Shown here: positions 11,401-23,700 of the stretch, piece by piece
Layout of the letters: every line of letters starts with the position of its first letter
Position numbering within the stretch: the stretch's first letter is position 1
Origin: Phoronis australis
Taxonomy: Eukaryota; Phoronida; Phoronidae
Direction: 5' to 3'
DNA length: 49,246 nt
Assembly (NCBI GenBank): GCA_002633005.1
Contig: NMRA01000021.1
Span: 171,939-221,184, forward strand
Made by a program: the position numbers and the translations under genes
Notes under the pieces: generated by a model
What the model saw: the letters and a program-made list of their open reading frames with translations, nothing else
Told to the model about the DNA's origin: nothing
Databases searched by the model: none

Positions 11401-14400
11401 AATGCAATCTTATCAAAAAAAATTTAACAGTTAACCTAAGTGTACCCATTTTCAACACCTTTTCACATTATTTTGTACTGATATAGATTCTGTACTGTTT
11501 CTGTAAAGTCTTACTCATTGCAATCATTTTCAACACAAAACTTGTTCTTAAAAACATTTGGCAATTTTTGACGTACTTCACATCATTGCTATATGTTGTG
11601 TTTCTAACTAATTTGACCAAGTAATCCAGAGATAAGGAATTAGCATGTAAGTTCCACTTCAAAGCTACACAAATACAATATTGACAGTGGCAAGCTGTAC
11701 ATATAAGATGTAGACTCTTACAAACTCCAATAAACTATGAACATGGACAATGACTTACATTGTGCACATAAATTAAGTAATCACCTCAAGTTCTTGGTCC
11801 AGTATAACTTTCAGCTCCTTCTTGTTCACTTTCACTAAAAACATTCAATTGTAAAACTACGTCAACAAACCTTGACACAACAGACACAGGGCACATTTGT
11901 GGGTGTTACACTCATGAATACAGCCAGTGTTCCAGCAACACTAAAAATGCTAATAGATGAAAATTGACAAAATGGGAAACCATTATTGTGAGATACATAG
12001 ACGAAGTCGTTTTCCCATCAATGAATATCACGTGTTATAATTAAATTTCACTTAACACCCGATGAATGCCAAACAGGCACTGAGCACAAAACAATACTCT
12101 GCAACAATGTATATCAAAACAACAGTGATTCTTAATTCCACTTTACCTTGATGAATAACAAGCATCGTATGATAAAATCGAAACCTGTCTACAACGTTCA
12201 CATTCTTGTAGCATTCCATTCCGAAAGTTCTATTTTTATGCACCCACATATTTATATGTGGACGCATTATGCCATCATCTCTATCCGTCCGGCGTCCGCT
12301 GCTCTATCTCCAAAACCAATTGACGTAGGTTCACGAAATTTTGCACGTGTTCCTTTCATGGATGGGACTGCATGAGCAAACTTTTGGATGGATCCAACTA
12401 CCAGTGTGCCCCCTAGAGGCAATTGTGATTTTTTTACATTTACCTCTATATCATATAGCAATTTTAGTGTTTTACATCTACCTCTGTCAAAGGTCCTCAA
12501 CATATTTTCACAAAATTTGGTATATAGGCATCTATTAGTGAGATGATGGTATCCTCCTGTTTTCGAATGGATTTGACATAGTTTGCGCCACCTAGTGGCC
12601 ATTTATACTGTTTTCGAGTCTGTTAATAGCGTCCACCCCTCTATCAACCAAACCGCTCTAAGCATGATTGTGAAAATTGGCATGTATGTTCTTACTATGA
12701 AGAGGACAGTTGACGATGATTTTCCGATGACTTCGATTACTGTGGCGCCTCCTAGTGGCAGTTATGTTTTTTGCGCCTATGGCTATATCCCCTAAACTAT
12801 TTCCAGGATCTTTACTAAATTTAGTAAGTGCATTTATATGATGATGACTACAGACGATGACGACTTTCAGCTGGTGTTCCACCTGGTGGCAATTTTATTT
12901 TTTTACGTTTACCTCTGTATCTTCAAAGGTCCTCAATGTATTTTCATAAAATTTGGTGTACAGGCTTCTGTTAGTGAGGTGATGCTATCTTTCCGTTTTC
13001 TGATGGATTTGACCTAGTTTGTGCCACCTAGTAGCCATATTTACTGTTTTTGAGTCTGTTTTTTGGCGTCCACCCCTCGATCACCCAAACCGCTTTCAGG
13101 ATAATTGTGAAAATTTGCATAGATGTTTTCACTAAGAGGTGGATGGGTGACGATAATTTCTGGATGACTTTTGACTACTGTGGCGAATCCTAGTGGCAGT
13201 TTCATTTTTGCGCCCATGGCTGTATCTCCTAAACTGTTTGCAGGATCTTTACTAAATTTAACAAGTGTGTTTATATGATATTGACAACCGACGACGATTT
13301 TCGGATGGATCCGACTACTGGTGTGCCCCCTGATGGCAATTTTAGTTTTACGTTTACCTCTGTATCTTCAAAGGTCCTCAAAGAATTTTTATAAAATTTT
13401 GAATACGGGCATCTATTGCTGAGATGACGCTATCCTCCCATTTTCGGATGGAATCGAGGTATTTTGCGCCATCTAGTGGCCACTTTTACGTCACAAATAA
13501 ACAACCCTGAAAGCACACCATTTGCGATGCATTTGTGGGCGCATTTCAACGCTCTGCGTTTCTCCTGTTCTCTCATGCAGAATACTTTTCTACGCTTTCT
13601 TTTTAATGAACATGGTTAAAACATGATACACATGGATATATAACACACCAATTTTGAGATCTCAGTACTAACTTCACCAGCTGTACAGCAAAGCTGTGCA
13701 TGTGAATCTACTAATTGATGATGTAAGGATTCCTCAATTTCATATTTCAGCACAGCACATAATGCAGAGGCACTTAGTGCGTAGAATGTGGGCAGGTGCG
13801 CAATTGCATGCGTGCCTCCCAAGCCCAACTATTTGGCGAATTGGGCAAAAAGGTCGCCTCAGAGAAACAAAAATTCTGAAAAAGTAGAAAACGAAACATA
13901 AGTCCACTAAAAATGGAGGAATTCGGTGAATACACAATTCATAGCTCTGAATGTACCTCGTTTTTTTAATAAAAGGTCCACATCCTTAAAAATTTGAGCC
14001 TCCCTATTTTTTGGCTGGGTGCACGCATGAATTGGACAGCCTTGCACATGAAAAAAGACAATTAAGTAGAAGGTGTGTCTATTCATATTCTATGGTTTCT
14101 ATTGTCTTAAGAAGTCAAGTCAGTTACAACGAATGTCTTCAATTATCCCGAGAAATTCATTGTAATGAGGTTCTGCAATAGTGCTTACTTATAATTGCTG
14201 CAGTCGTCTTTTCCTTCTTGAAACGGAACTTAGAGATTTTGGCTTTGAGATCATCATCCACTTGGCACACGGTACTGTCCCCAGACTGCAACAGGAAGTT
14301 TAAATATACAATAAAACTAAATAGACAATTGCCAAACAAATGAAAAAGTTCTGACATTTCGTCTATTCATTACAAATTAGCACGATATTCCAGTCTGCGA

Positions 14401-14798
14401 CTCTTATAAGAAAGAATGTCTTAATTTTTCCTGTAATGTGTGTAATCTATCCTTATTTATTGGAATGCTATAGTTGTATGACCTTCTAGTAGAGATGCCC
14501 AAGAAATACATAGGAGAATCCATTGCCTAGAGATACACAGATACGGGCTAATGAGCAGGTCTTCCTCATTGGAGGGATGGCTACCGTCTCTACTGTGGCC
14601 AGTTGAGCGGTGGGTAGATTGTCACGGTACGCCGTACGGTCAGTGTGACAGTTGGACTCATCATGACCAGTGTCCACAAGCCTTTACCGTGATTTCCGCG
14701 CCAGCTAAATCAAGACTAAGGAAAATACAGACACGGATTCTCTCATTTCAAAAGTAAAAGAACAAAAATATTAGACCATTAGATTCAAAACGCACCAT
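8438..14798 (-). CDS. GMFB: Glia maturation factor (ADF-homology actin regulator)
   Basis: Six coding exons on the minus strand join in phase: 14798-14796 (the ATG alone, inferred, donor ATG|GTGCGT), 14285-14189, 11834-11785, 10845-10713, 9954-9881 and 8509-8438 with stop TAA. They total 429 bases, giving 142 aa, the usual length of GMF. Recognisable family blocks are ISKFRFKKEKTTAAIIMK, QPRFVLISYSYKHGDGR with SYPLCFVYVSPAG, PEQHIHYAGSK, and the C-terminus VFEIRSVEELTEEWLNEKL. GMF is an ADF/cofilin-fold protein that binds the Arp2/3 complex in the cytoplasm, inhibits nucleation and promotes branch disassembly. Introns are 0.5-2.4 kb; intron 2 (11835-14188) contains the CTCF-like repeat array. 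An open + strand stretch at 8860-9090 in the last intron is unexplained. The gene is divergent from TARBP1 and may share its promoter. The assignment is secure; only the 3-base first coding exon is inferred from phase and position. Confidence 0.93.
10991..11094. repeat. Hairpin element (MITE-like)
   Basis: Two arms of about 41 bases (starting AATAGTAGGGTATAAC and ending GTTATATCTGACTATT) are near-perfect inverted copies around a loop of about 21 bases. It lies in GMF intron 3. No coding capacity. Confidence 0.7.
12240..13570 (+). repeat. Higher-order tandem repeat with CTCF-like motifs (array 1)
   Basis: Subunits of about 130-180 bases alternate in three types (A, B, C) to make a higher-order unit of about 435-470 bases, repeated almost three times. 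Each subunit carries the word (C/T)GCC-xCC-TAGTGGC(A/C) or a close variant, at 12406, 12585, 12744, 12876, 13021, 13182, 13323 and 13466. The tail (13515-13566, containing GCATTTCAACGCTCTGCGTT) recurs at the end of array 2 at 41 kb, so this is a dispersed element with a defined 3' end and not a simple satellite. It lies in GMF intron 2. No long coding frame is supported. Confidence 0.85.
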
Positions 14799-14829
14799 TT
14801 TTAAACAAACCGCAATCCGCAGAACCACA

Positions 14830-14884
14830 ACACGGAAGTAGGAGGGAACTATGCGCATGTGCTATGCGGACATCCTGACACATG
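14830..14884. promoter_or_regulatory. Possible bidirectional GMF/TARBP1 promoter
   Basis: Between the inferred GMF start codon (14798, minus) and TARBP1 lies a small cluster of housekeeping-type motifs: an ETS/GABP-like CGGAAGTA at 14833-14840 and an NRF1-like TGCGCATGTGC at 14852-14862. A strong + strand donor (GACACAT|GTAAGCG, GT at 14884) could end a non-coding first exon of TARBP1 that joins the acceptor at 16649. The motif matches are seen; the promoter function is inferred. Confidence 0.45.
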
Positions 14885-15031
14885 TAAGCGCGCCTGCTAC
14901 AAGTTGTTGACGAACCTGTGACCATCCACGTCTACGATCTATGTGAAAGTTGTCGACATTCAGGTTTGATGCAAGTCAGTTACATTTTTTGCAACTTCTT
15001 ACACGTTTGCAGTTGGGAATTGAGATCAGCC

Positions 15032-15132
15032 CAGTGGCGGGTTTAAGGGGGGGNNNNNNNNNNNNNNNNNNNNNNNNNNNNNCCATTCCCCCCCCTAAAA
15101 ATTTCCCATATTTCATTTGATTTGGCACTTCG
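15032..15132. mobile_element. Transposon terminus, interrupted by assembly gap
   Basis: CAGTGGCGG followed by a TTTAA-G-run, a 29-base N gap (15054-15082), then a C-run and TAAAAATTTCCCA. The same terminal sequence occurs in the opposite orientation at 45843-45753, where the GC-rich part is complete (G-run, CCAAGGGGGCCATGG, C-run). The two align through the ending GGGGATGCG / GGGGGTGCG. It is a repeat-family end, probably of a DNA transposon; the superfamily is not certain. The gap falls on the GC-rich hairpin. Confidence 0.55.
15054..15082. other. Assembly gap (29 N)
   Basis: Run of 29 ambiguous bases flanked by a G-run on the left and a C-run on the right. It is a sequencing gap at a GC hairpin, and the true length may differ. 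Confidence 0.95.
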
Positions 15133-15594
15133 GGGATGCGAATGTCTGACGGACAAACTCCTGACTAATACTCTGCCCGGTAATGGTGTCAAATAAGCCT
15201 CCCTATAGTCCCCACCAATTCCCCTTTTACGGTAAATATTGGGTAACTTTCTAGGCAAAGCCTATGCTATGTACTCCCCTTGCGACGTTATTTTTGCTTT
15301 AAAACAGCCAGTGTTGCTTAAATATGAACGAATTTCCCGTACTCAATTCTCTCGCGTATGGATGCCATTTTTGAAAGTAAGAGAACGCATATCATGTAAA
15401 TAACCAGCAAATCATTGAATGACTTCAAGATTGTATACTCAGACTTATACTAAAACCACCGTGTAGGCTGCAGTAGTAACAAATTCGCTGAATAAGATGA
15501 TTAAGTGGTCCCCACCAACCACACGCTACAAAAGCTTAATTTAACTCAAATTAAAATGTATGGTCTTATGGATAAATTTTATCTGCATCGACCA

Positions 15595-15830
15595 CGCAGT
15601 TGAACGTGGTCGTCGTGTATGAAATGTTTCCGCCGACCATGCTACTGACGGAAGGGGTGGTCGTATGTACGAAAATTGGCTCCCGACCGCAAGCACTATC
15701 GAAGTCATTTAAAGCGCGTGGTCGTATGGTCAAAAATTATCCGTCGGGACCACGCACCTTCTCTAAGACATTTAAAGCGTGTGGTCGTATGGCCGAAAAA
15801 TGTCAGCCCGACCAAAAGCGTTCTGAGACT
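15595..15830. repeat. Tandem repeat of about 60 bases with GTGGTCG...CGACCAC pairs
   Basis: About four degenerate copies of a unit with GTGGTCGTATG, GAAAAnT, (T/C)CCGACCA and ACATTTAAAGCG. Inside a unit GTGGTC can pair with GACCAC, so each copy can fold back. The last copy runs directly into the hairpin at 15832-15949, so both may belong to one element. Confidence 0.65.
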
Positions 15831-15831
15831 C

Positions 15832-15949
15832 ATTAAAATGACATAGGCAAAAATTGAATTTCGGGCGTTAAAAGTGGGGCCCCTATATTAATATTGGGGG
15901 CCTCGCTCTTGAGGCCTGAAATTCAATTTTTTGCTTATGTCATTTTAAT
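15832..15949. repeat. Hairpin element with nested GC palindromes
   Basis: Arms of about 31 bases (ATTAAAATGACATAGGC... and its inverse ...GCTTATGTCATTTTAAT) enclose a second, GC-rich set of palindromes (GGGCCCC, GGGGGCC, GAGGCCT). The word ATGTCATTTTAA is repeated once more just outside at 15956-15967. MITE-like, no coding capacity. Confidence 0.7.
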
Positions 15950-16009
15950 AAGAATATGTCATTTTAAATAATAATCTGTTAGTGTTGCGCGGCCTTTTTT
16001 CAGTGTTAT

Positions 16010-16265
16010 GCAGCCCATGGGCTATGAGCGGTGCACCACAGGGGACCTGGAGGGCGATACCCCCACCTTTTTTCAGTGCCGAGCCGCCCACGAGAGGTCA
16101 TGGGTTCCAGTCCCTCTAGGGCATGCTGCTAGACTCTTGAGTCAGGTCTCTAGCTCCTCAGCTCGATTTTGACTAATAAGGCTTAAAATGGCTCCAAGGT
16201 GATTAGTACAAGGGGCCCACTTGCGCGACTTGCATTCATCTGGCACAATGTACAAGATCTTATGC
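16010..16265 (+). mobile_element. SINE, same family as the copy at 45.4 kb
   Basis: A B-box-like GGTTCCAGTCC near 16105 is followed by a body that matches the SINE at 45377-45622 at about three bases in four: CTTGAGTCAGGTCTCTAG, CTCCTCAGCTCGATTTT, and GTGATTAGTACAAGGGGCCC. No clean target-site duplication was found and the 5' part is diverged or rearranged, so this is an older copy. It sits in the probable 5' UTR intron of TARBP1. Confidence 0.6.
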
Positions 16266-16677
16266 AATTTGTTTGGACAAGTTTAATTGTACCTTCTCAT
16301 TTTTTCATAAAAGATACATAGTACCAAACTAATACTCTGTTATGTTAGAGTTCTGTACCATAGTCATGAACATGCAACATTTAAAAAATTTGGTCACTCA
16401 CAACAAAGTTAAAAGATGTTAAACTATGGAAAAACAATATTGGCAATAATTGGTGAGATTTCACTGTCCCTTATTGACTTGTCTGTTTTTAACAGAACAA
16501 TATGCTTACACCATACTCCCAGTTTTATAACATAGATAAGGCTGTCGTCAACTTAAAAACTACGTTTGTTACACACATGTACCTGTTGCCAGCCATTTGT
16601 ATTCTGATCCGCATGGGTGGTTGCATTTTCACACGTTTATTTTTTTCAGAGGCTAGCTGTGCTTTTGACTCTTGACT

Positions 16678-17758
16678 ATGTCTTCAGAAGATACGCCTTC
16701 ACCGATTGGTCGAATCCTTGGATCTGAACCATTGCAGCCAACACTTCCCGATGCAGTACAGAGGATATGTACTGAGATTCAGGCTCAGACTTCAAACAGC
16801 CAACATTCTGATGTGATAACTTCTCTAGAAGCTCTTAACATTATTCTTTCTAATGGACCAAACTCCACTTTTGATTTTGGCTATGTGCTTCATGATGTGT
16901 GCTTTCCTCTGCTGAAATTTTCTGGAATAAATTCGTCTATAAATGAAGCTTGCAGACTAGTAACGTTTCGGATTTCTTCCTTATGCATTTGCGGAATAGA
17001 TAATGAGAAGAGAAAAGCGGTGCTGGAGGAAATCATTGAAGCTCTCAACGAGTGCGGGGATGAAAAAGAAGGTGTTTCTAAACATGAGATTACCCAGTTA
17101 GATGCAATCAGTATATTAGATCTTGTCCTAAGAAAAAGCAAATTTATCCCCAGTGTGGTAATTTGCGACTCTTTAAAGGAAGAACTGTTTCATGTTCTGT
17201 GTGACCTTCTACTGAGGAGGGATAAGAGTATTGTCTTCGGAACCATTGTGTCTTCAACATTGCCTTTGTTACTTCAGAGTTTTGCCAACTGTGTGGAAGT
17301 TTTGCATGGAAAACTCAAAGCGTTATTTGAAATCCTTAAATCCCTTTCTCAGACTGAAAACAGTGGTGACTCTTATTCCATACTTTGCTCATTGGCCGAT
17401 TTCTATCTGCCGGCTTCAACAGCGTCGCCATCTGCTATGGATGTTCGAAAGGAAAGAGCATTCTGGGAAATCATTCAGGTGGGACTGTGTAATGAAATTG
17501 GGTTGACGAGGAAACGGTCTATGTACCTGTTGAAACGAGCGCTCGACGTGTCCTCGTCTGCAGGAGAAGCATTTGCCACAGAAATGTGTAAGGGTCGTTA
17601 TTTATTTTGGTGGCTAGATGCAGCCAGTGAAGAGCTGAACACTATCTGGCAGGATTTTGTGTTGGTGGTGGAGACATTTGAAGAACAAGCTCGTGTGGTC
17701 AAGCCAGTGATGAGCAAATTGAACCAGCTGGTGGAGAGGTCAGCAAAACTCTGTCAAG
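16678..17758 (+). CDS. TARBP1: TARBP1 first coding exon
   Basis: Largest exon of the gene (1081 bases, 360 codons plus one base). The acceptor TTTATTTTTTTCAG ends at 16649, 28 bases before the ATG. The donor is GTCAAG|GTAATT. The end of this exon aligns best with vertebrate TARBP1, while the first 60 residues are lineage-specific. Confidence 0.9.
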
Positions 17759-20700
17759 GTAATTGTCACGTGATCAGACTAAGATGTTGGTGATGGTAAA
17801 AGGCCCACACATTAAGTTCTATAGAGGAATGTAACTTTCGATGTGTGTGTTTTTGCCTAATTTTCCGTTCAAAAAGTAAATCAATAGCTTTTAGCTGTGA
17901 GTGCAGTGCTGGGGATTATGTTTTGGTATTGCCCTCTTTTAAGGGCATACCGCGGTGTAATCGTCGCTTTTTTATTGTAGAAAAACCTCTTATGGACACC
18001 TCATGGATCGGCGTATTGTTCCGGCGTGGCTTCACTCACCAAAATTTATATGTCAGAAAGTGGACTGTTGAATGCTGCATGTCGGAGCACATTTCGAGCT
18101 CACCCAGGTTTACTGAGGACTGGCAGGGGGTTGGTGTCTTTGGGATGTTTTATAACTTCGTTTGATTTAACAAGTTCAAGTTATTCTGATTGTGTGTAAG
18201 CTGGTGGTTAGTAATCGTTCTACAATTTAGCACACTACAGCAAATATGGTACACTCCAAAAATATTCGTACACGACCGGAAATTCCAGGTCTTAATGACT
18301 GGGTGAAAGCTGAATTCAGTGTTAGATTTGCTTGTTAGCTAAGTGACCGAGAATGAACTAGGCGAATTAACTTCTGGTGTCAAGTGTCCAGATAGTGGGG
18401 CGTTTAGTCGGAAAATTTCCTCTTAAAAGCCCGCTCAGCGTCAGCTTTTAGCCACAAATTCAGTTTTGTGGAGCATTTGTCATTTATAAAAATGAATATA
18501 CTTTTGGGGAACAATGTATTAGTTAACTTAGAATTAAAAAGCAGAGTTTTATGCCAAAAAAATCGCTGATATTTTCATATCAGCCAAGGCCATGACTTCC
18601 CGCTTATATGCCCGGGCGTTTATTTGGTGTTACTAAAAGGCCTGAAAATTTTCGTTTTCCGAATACGCGCCTATGGTCTCAACTATGGAAAATCATGGCA
18701 GTATGATTAGAAACCATGCTGAACTTCTCTTTAACATCTTGTTTTGATTTAAACAGAAAATTGGATATATGCAGTTGCTTTACTTTAATTTGTAGAATTT
18801 TTGATGAAGAAAACTTGGACAATTGTAAGTCATGCAGGGTGCTGACTGTTATGGTTTATTTATTCCATTTCAGTTCATTTGTGGTCACCTGCTGCCAGTG
18901 TTGAACGATGGGTCATTGTTTACCAGGTGAGAAGAAGGACAGTTCATGAGGGCCACTGATTAGTCATTGGCTTTTGTTTCGTAACGCATGAGGGACATTG
19001 GTTGGTTATTGTCTCATGTTAAATGAAACTTAAGGGGCTCAGATTGATAATTGGCTTTTGTCTGCTGGTTCATGAGGGGCTCTGCTAGTTCAGGAGGGGG
19101 ATCTAATGATGCGTAGAGACCCTGATTAATAATTGGCTTTTGTCTATCGTGCAAAAATGCAACTATGAAATGTATTTATTCATTGTTAAGATTGGGGAAC
19201 ATTCAAAGTTATCTGTTGTTGTGGGGCTGTACTACATTGAACCTTGCATGTGTACTATGACTGGACATGCTTGTAAGTTAGGAACTTGTTAACATCCAAG
19301 AAATTGGTAAACATTGCTAGACCTGTTCTAGGTATGAGCATTTCCCAGTATGTCAAGCTTCAGCTTGTTGAAAACAATACGACTTAAGTGTAAGATGTCA
19401 CCTCACGAGAAAAAAAAACGATTTGTATGGTCCATCTTGTGTTGTAGAGACAGTGAGGCCTTGCCTGGAACTTTCCCGAAACTGGCTACAGAGGTCTCTA
19501 GTTTCCTACAGACATGCATGCAGAGTATGAGTGAGGTGGAGAAAGGTAAAGCAATGGTGCTTCAGTTGTTATTGTGTATTTTGGCAGTATGTGGGTCTTT
19601 TTTCTGCCTTGTTGTTTAAAGAAAAATTCCTATTTTTTTTCCTTTTGGTGGGAGGCAGTCTAGAGCTGTATGTCGATTTTGATTCCCCAATCGTAATAGA
19701 CTATAATTACAGTCCTTAGAATAATTGAAAATCGTAATTAGGAATGGAGTATTATTAAGAGACAAAGTACAAATTTAAAGTATTCATAGTGTCATGAGAA
19801 ATATCAGGACTTGGAATTTTCCTCTTTTAAGTGGATTTCCTCTTTTTTGTTTTCGATTTCCTCTTAATTGATTTCCAGTTTCCTCATTTTTCATCTCTTT
19901 TTATCATTACTTTTTACTTCTCATTCATGCAAAAACTGTCAGTTTGATTTTACAACACAAAATATATTCCTATCACACAAGCCTATTTATTTGTGGAACA
20001 ATATGTCACCTGGAAAATCTCCTTTTTGTCGTTGATCATTCCAAGCTCTGCAATATATATAAACCAGGATCAGCTTTGAATTATCACAGAAAATGGGATC
20101 AGTGGATTGAGAAATAATTGATCTCACCTTGCGCTGTCTAACAAAATTTCAAACAGAGTTAAGTGGTGGTGTCTTATGCTCTCGCTACATTTAAGGGTTT
20201 TATTTTTGTCATTTTCTATTACAAACACCGTTCTATCAGTAGTCACCATACAAGTCTTTGTTTCAGTGTCGTTCTCTTGTGAATTCATCTCAAATTTTTG
20301 TGAGATTGCTTGGAGCGAAGTGGCCATGTTATACATATCGTGGGCTGTATATCATCTTCAACACAAATGTTTGTGGGGTGGAGATGAACTGCGAAAACTG
20401 AGGTCAGTATTAATCTTCTTATAGACAAGAATTTACATATTGGCTTATGCTTGAATGGAAACTTGCAATTCCCAAGTAAAACAAGGGACCTTCACATAAA
20501 GTTGTCTGCATTTAAGTGAATCAGATGGGTTACTTATCATGTGACCCTCCTCCCATGTTTATGAACTGTTTTTGCTTTATTCAATTTTCAAAAAATGACC
20601 TTTATTGATTGGCACAACTTAGTGGACATTGAGTGACCCATAGCTATTCCACACCCTTCAAAATTTTCCTGCTCTCTAAATTCTTATGTACATTTGGTAA

Positions 20701-23700
20701 ATCTTGCTTTCAGCTTTTTGAATTTTCCCTCATGTTTAAGATGTGTGTGTATTTCATCACAATGTTAATTGGTTTGTAAGGTATAATGTGTTGAGAGAGT
20801 TCATATTGAATTGTTGTAGAAAGTTATGTCTCAAATATTTAGAATTTGAGCTCATTATCAAACTCCTGTAAAGCACTGCTTTGCCTGTAGCACTACCTCT
20901 GTGACAGTATTACGTAATGAATCTTCTTTTGCAGAGCTCTCATGCTGTCTGGGTGCCTAAGCTGTTTCGATGTTCACATTCGCAGTTCCATACAGACCTT
21001 ACTGTGTGAGGCTGTGTTGAAGTTGAGTGACACGGTAATTATTTGTTATACGCATTTCATCTAGACTGCTAACAATATTTGACTCAAATAGTATAAAGTT
21101 AAGCGACAAGCGTCTTTACTAAAATATATTAAAATATTTGGAAATGTGGGGATATTTTAATATATTTTAGTATCAATGCGCGTTTTACTTTATACTATTT
21201 TACTCTTCTTAACCATCAGTAACTGCAGGATATTCCATCACTTATGTTATTTATTTATGAATATTTTACTCGTATTGTTAAATATGTTTTTTGTAATTTC
21301 ACAACATTTCAATTACTAAATATTGAAGGAGACTTTTTGGAAAAACTGTTGTCACTGTTGCTAAAGGTCAGACTAACTTCGGTAACTGACCTCTCAAGGA
21401 TATCATTTATTCCTCTGAAGAATGTGACCCAGAATTTTTTTACTCTAATTTATGTTTATTGCATTTTCAGTCGAAATTATGCTTTGAAGATTTTGCCTGC
21501 TTCCTAACTTGCCTTCAGTCTTCTGAGTGTTTGAAGAGAGGCACCACCCTGTGGACTAAGTGTTCTGATTGGCTGAGAGTGCGGTCTCAAGAAGGTGCTC
21601 TCTGTGGTGATGAAATCTTGGGATACCTGAAGAAAAACATGGCTGCAGTATTGAAAAGTCCTGCAGGTAATAGTATCCATTTCTGGTTATTGTCAGATGT
21701 TGTTAAAAGGAACTAATTATGACCTAAAATGTAAACAAACTTTGATGTTTCTACATTCGTAATGTGGATCAAATGTTTTAGGTCTCAGGAATCGTGCCGT
21801 GCAGTTTGAGGCTTCTATGGAAAAAAGCATTTTAGTGTTGTTTTTATTTGCTTTCGCTCAATTAAAAGATATTGTTTTGTTTCACTAAGACCTATGAAAT
21901 TCTGTAACAAGTAGACATTCATTTGTATCTTGCTGTTGAACATTGAAAGTGGCAACTACCCTGCCTTTCACCACGTCAACCAAATTTTGATTTAGACCAC
22001 TTGCTGTTGAAAAATCAGTCTGAAAAATTTCCTTAGTCAGATTGGAGGTGATTTGAGGGCTTTGACAGAACAGAGTTTGTTAGTGTTTGAGTCACAGCTC
22101 TAGAAGTTGACTAGTCACGGCGTGTCATTACATGTGCCCAGCATGATCTCAAAGAATAATGAATTGTCTGTCCAATGTAAACCCAGAAATCACTTCTCAT
22201 AGAGTAAAGATTAAGTTGAGACCAATTTTAGTGATTAGCATTAAATGGTCTAACCCAAAAGTTAGCTTCACGGATAGAAACCAGGTTTATAGCCAGTTTA
22301 AACCCTTCGTGAATTTTGAGCCTTTCTCAAAGTTGTGGTGTATGTATCGTTGTAGATGATGGAGACAGCACTGTTGCTGGCCATTCATCCACATTTGCTA
22401 AGGTCCTCATCCTTCTTTGTGATGCCAAAGTCGTTCTACTCACCTCTGACCCCAACGACAAATACCGTCTTGACCTTTGTCAATTTCTCCAGCCAGTATT
22501 GGAGACTGTGAATAGTATGAATCATCGGGCTTACATGGCTGCCGGCAAGGCTGAGAGCTGCCTGCGTGTTGTGACTGGCATTGTTGAGGAACTGGGAAAG
22601 AGCAATGGGTGTGTGCTGAGTGACAAGGACGAGCTATCAATCACACTCAGCAAGACGTTTAGTGGGTGTGTTAGAGAAGTCGCCGTTTTTGTTGCCAGAA
22701 AAGTAACAAGTGGAATCAAGCAGGTAATAAATACTGATTTTCTGTTCACGAAATGTTGATATACAAATCATAATGGTGTTGTCTTCATTGTGTTGAGCAA
22801 AAATCAATGGATCTGTACTTCTGTTGTCATTTGTATTGACACGTGTGCAATAGTAAAAGAACATTTGAGGTATTTTTGTCATAGAAGTCTGATTTAAAGA
22901 AACTTGAGTGTCTGTTCTACAATACTCTATTCTCAGTAAAATGCAGTATTTTGGTGCACTATTTCAGATGGCAGATCTAAGTATCCTTGACCTTTGTGTT
23001 GACCTTTTGACCCAGCTGAACCTGATTCGTCCTGAGCACATGTCTAAGGCCTGTATAGATGATGTACTACCCAGTCTCACGCTGGTCATCAACTCTGAAG
23101 TGACTGTAAGATTTCCTTTGGTTTTGTTATTCAGCCACTGCAGGCAGTCTGGTACACATTGTACCAGTTGTGCACAGGCCACTCAGGTGGGCTCATTGCA
23201 CTGATCACCTGGAACCTTTTAATTTTTTATTAATATAGATAAAATCAAGGTGAGGAGCTACAGATGTACTCAAGGGCCTAGCAGTGTGCCCGACGATCTT
23301 GAGTAAAGGAATTGGACAGTTATTCCACTAGGTCACATTGCCTCTTGAGTATTACAGTGTAGCCCAGTTAATGTCGTACTGGATTATAGAATACCCTGGG
23401 TATTGTCAGGGAATGTAAAAAAATCATTTCCCATGAAATCCAAGTACGATATCCTGGATTTGTTTCTAGATTTTGTCATTAAAAGTCTGCAAACTTGATT
23501 ATCACTTGCTTATTAGCATGTGTATCTTCGCTTTTCTGCTTAAAACCAAATTCATCTTAAATTCATTTGCCTTATCGGATCTTGGCTACTGGGGTAAAAA
23601 TCATGCATTCGCTGTTTACATTTCTTACTCTGAGATTCTCGTCGTAGCATAATTAGTTATAGGAGTGCTTGCGAGCATCGCCAAGTTGAAACCTTCTGAC

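Noticed and set aside
21301-21365. Possible extra TARBP1 exon (EGDFLEKLLSLLLK)
   Set aside because: No acceptor in the right phase. Exon 6 joins exon 7 (21471) directly in phase 0, and the product matches the family without a gap.
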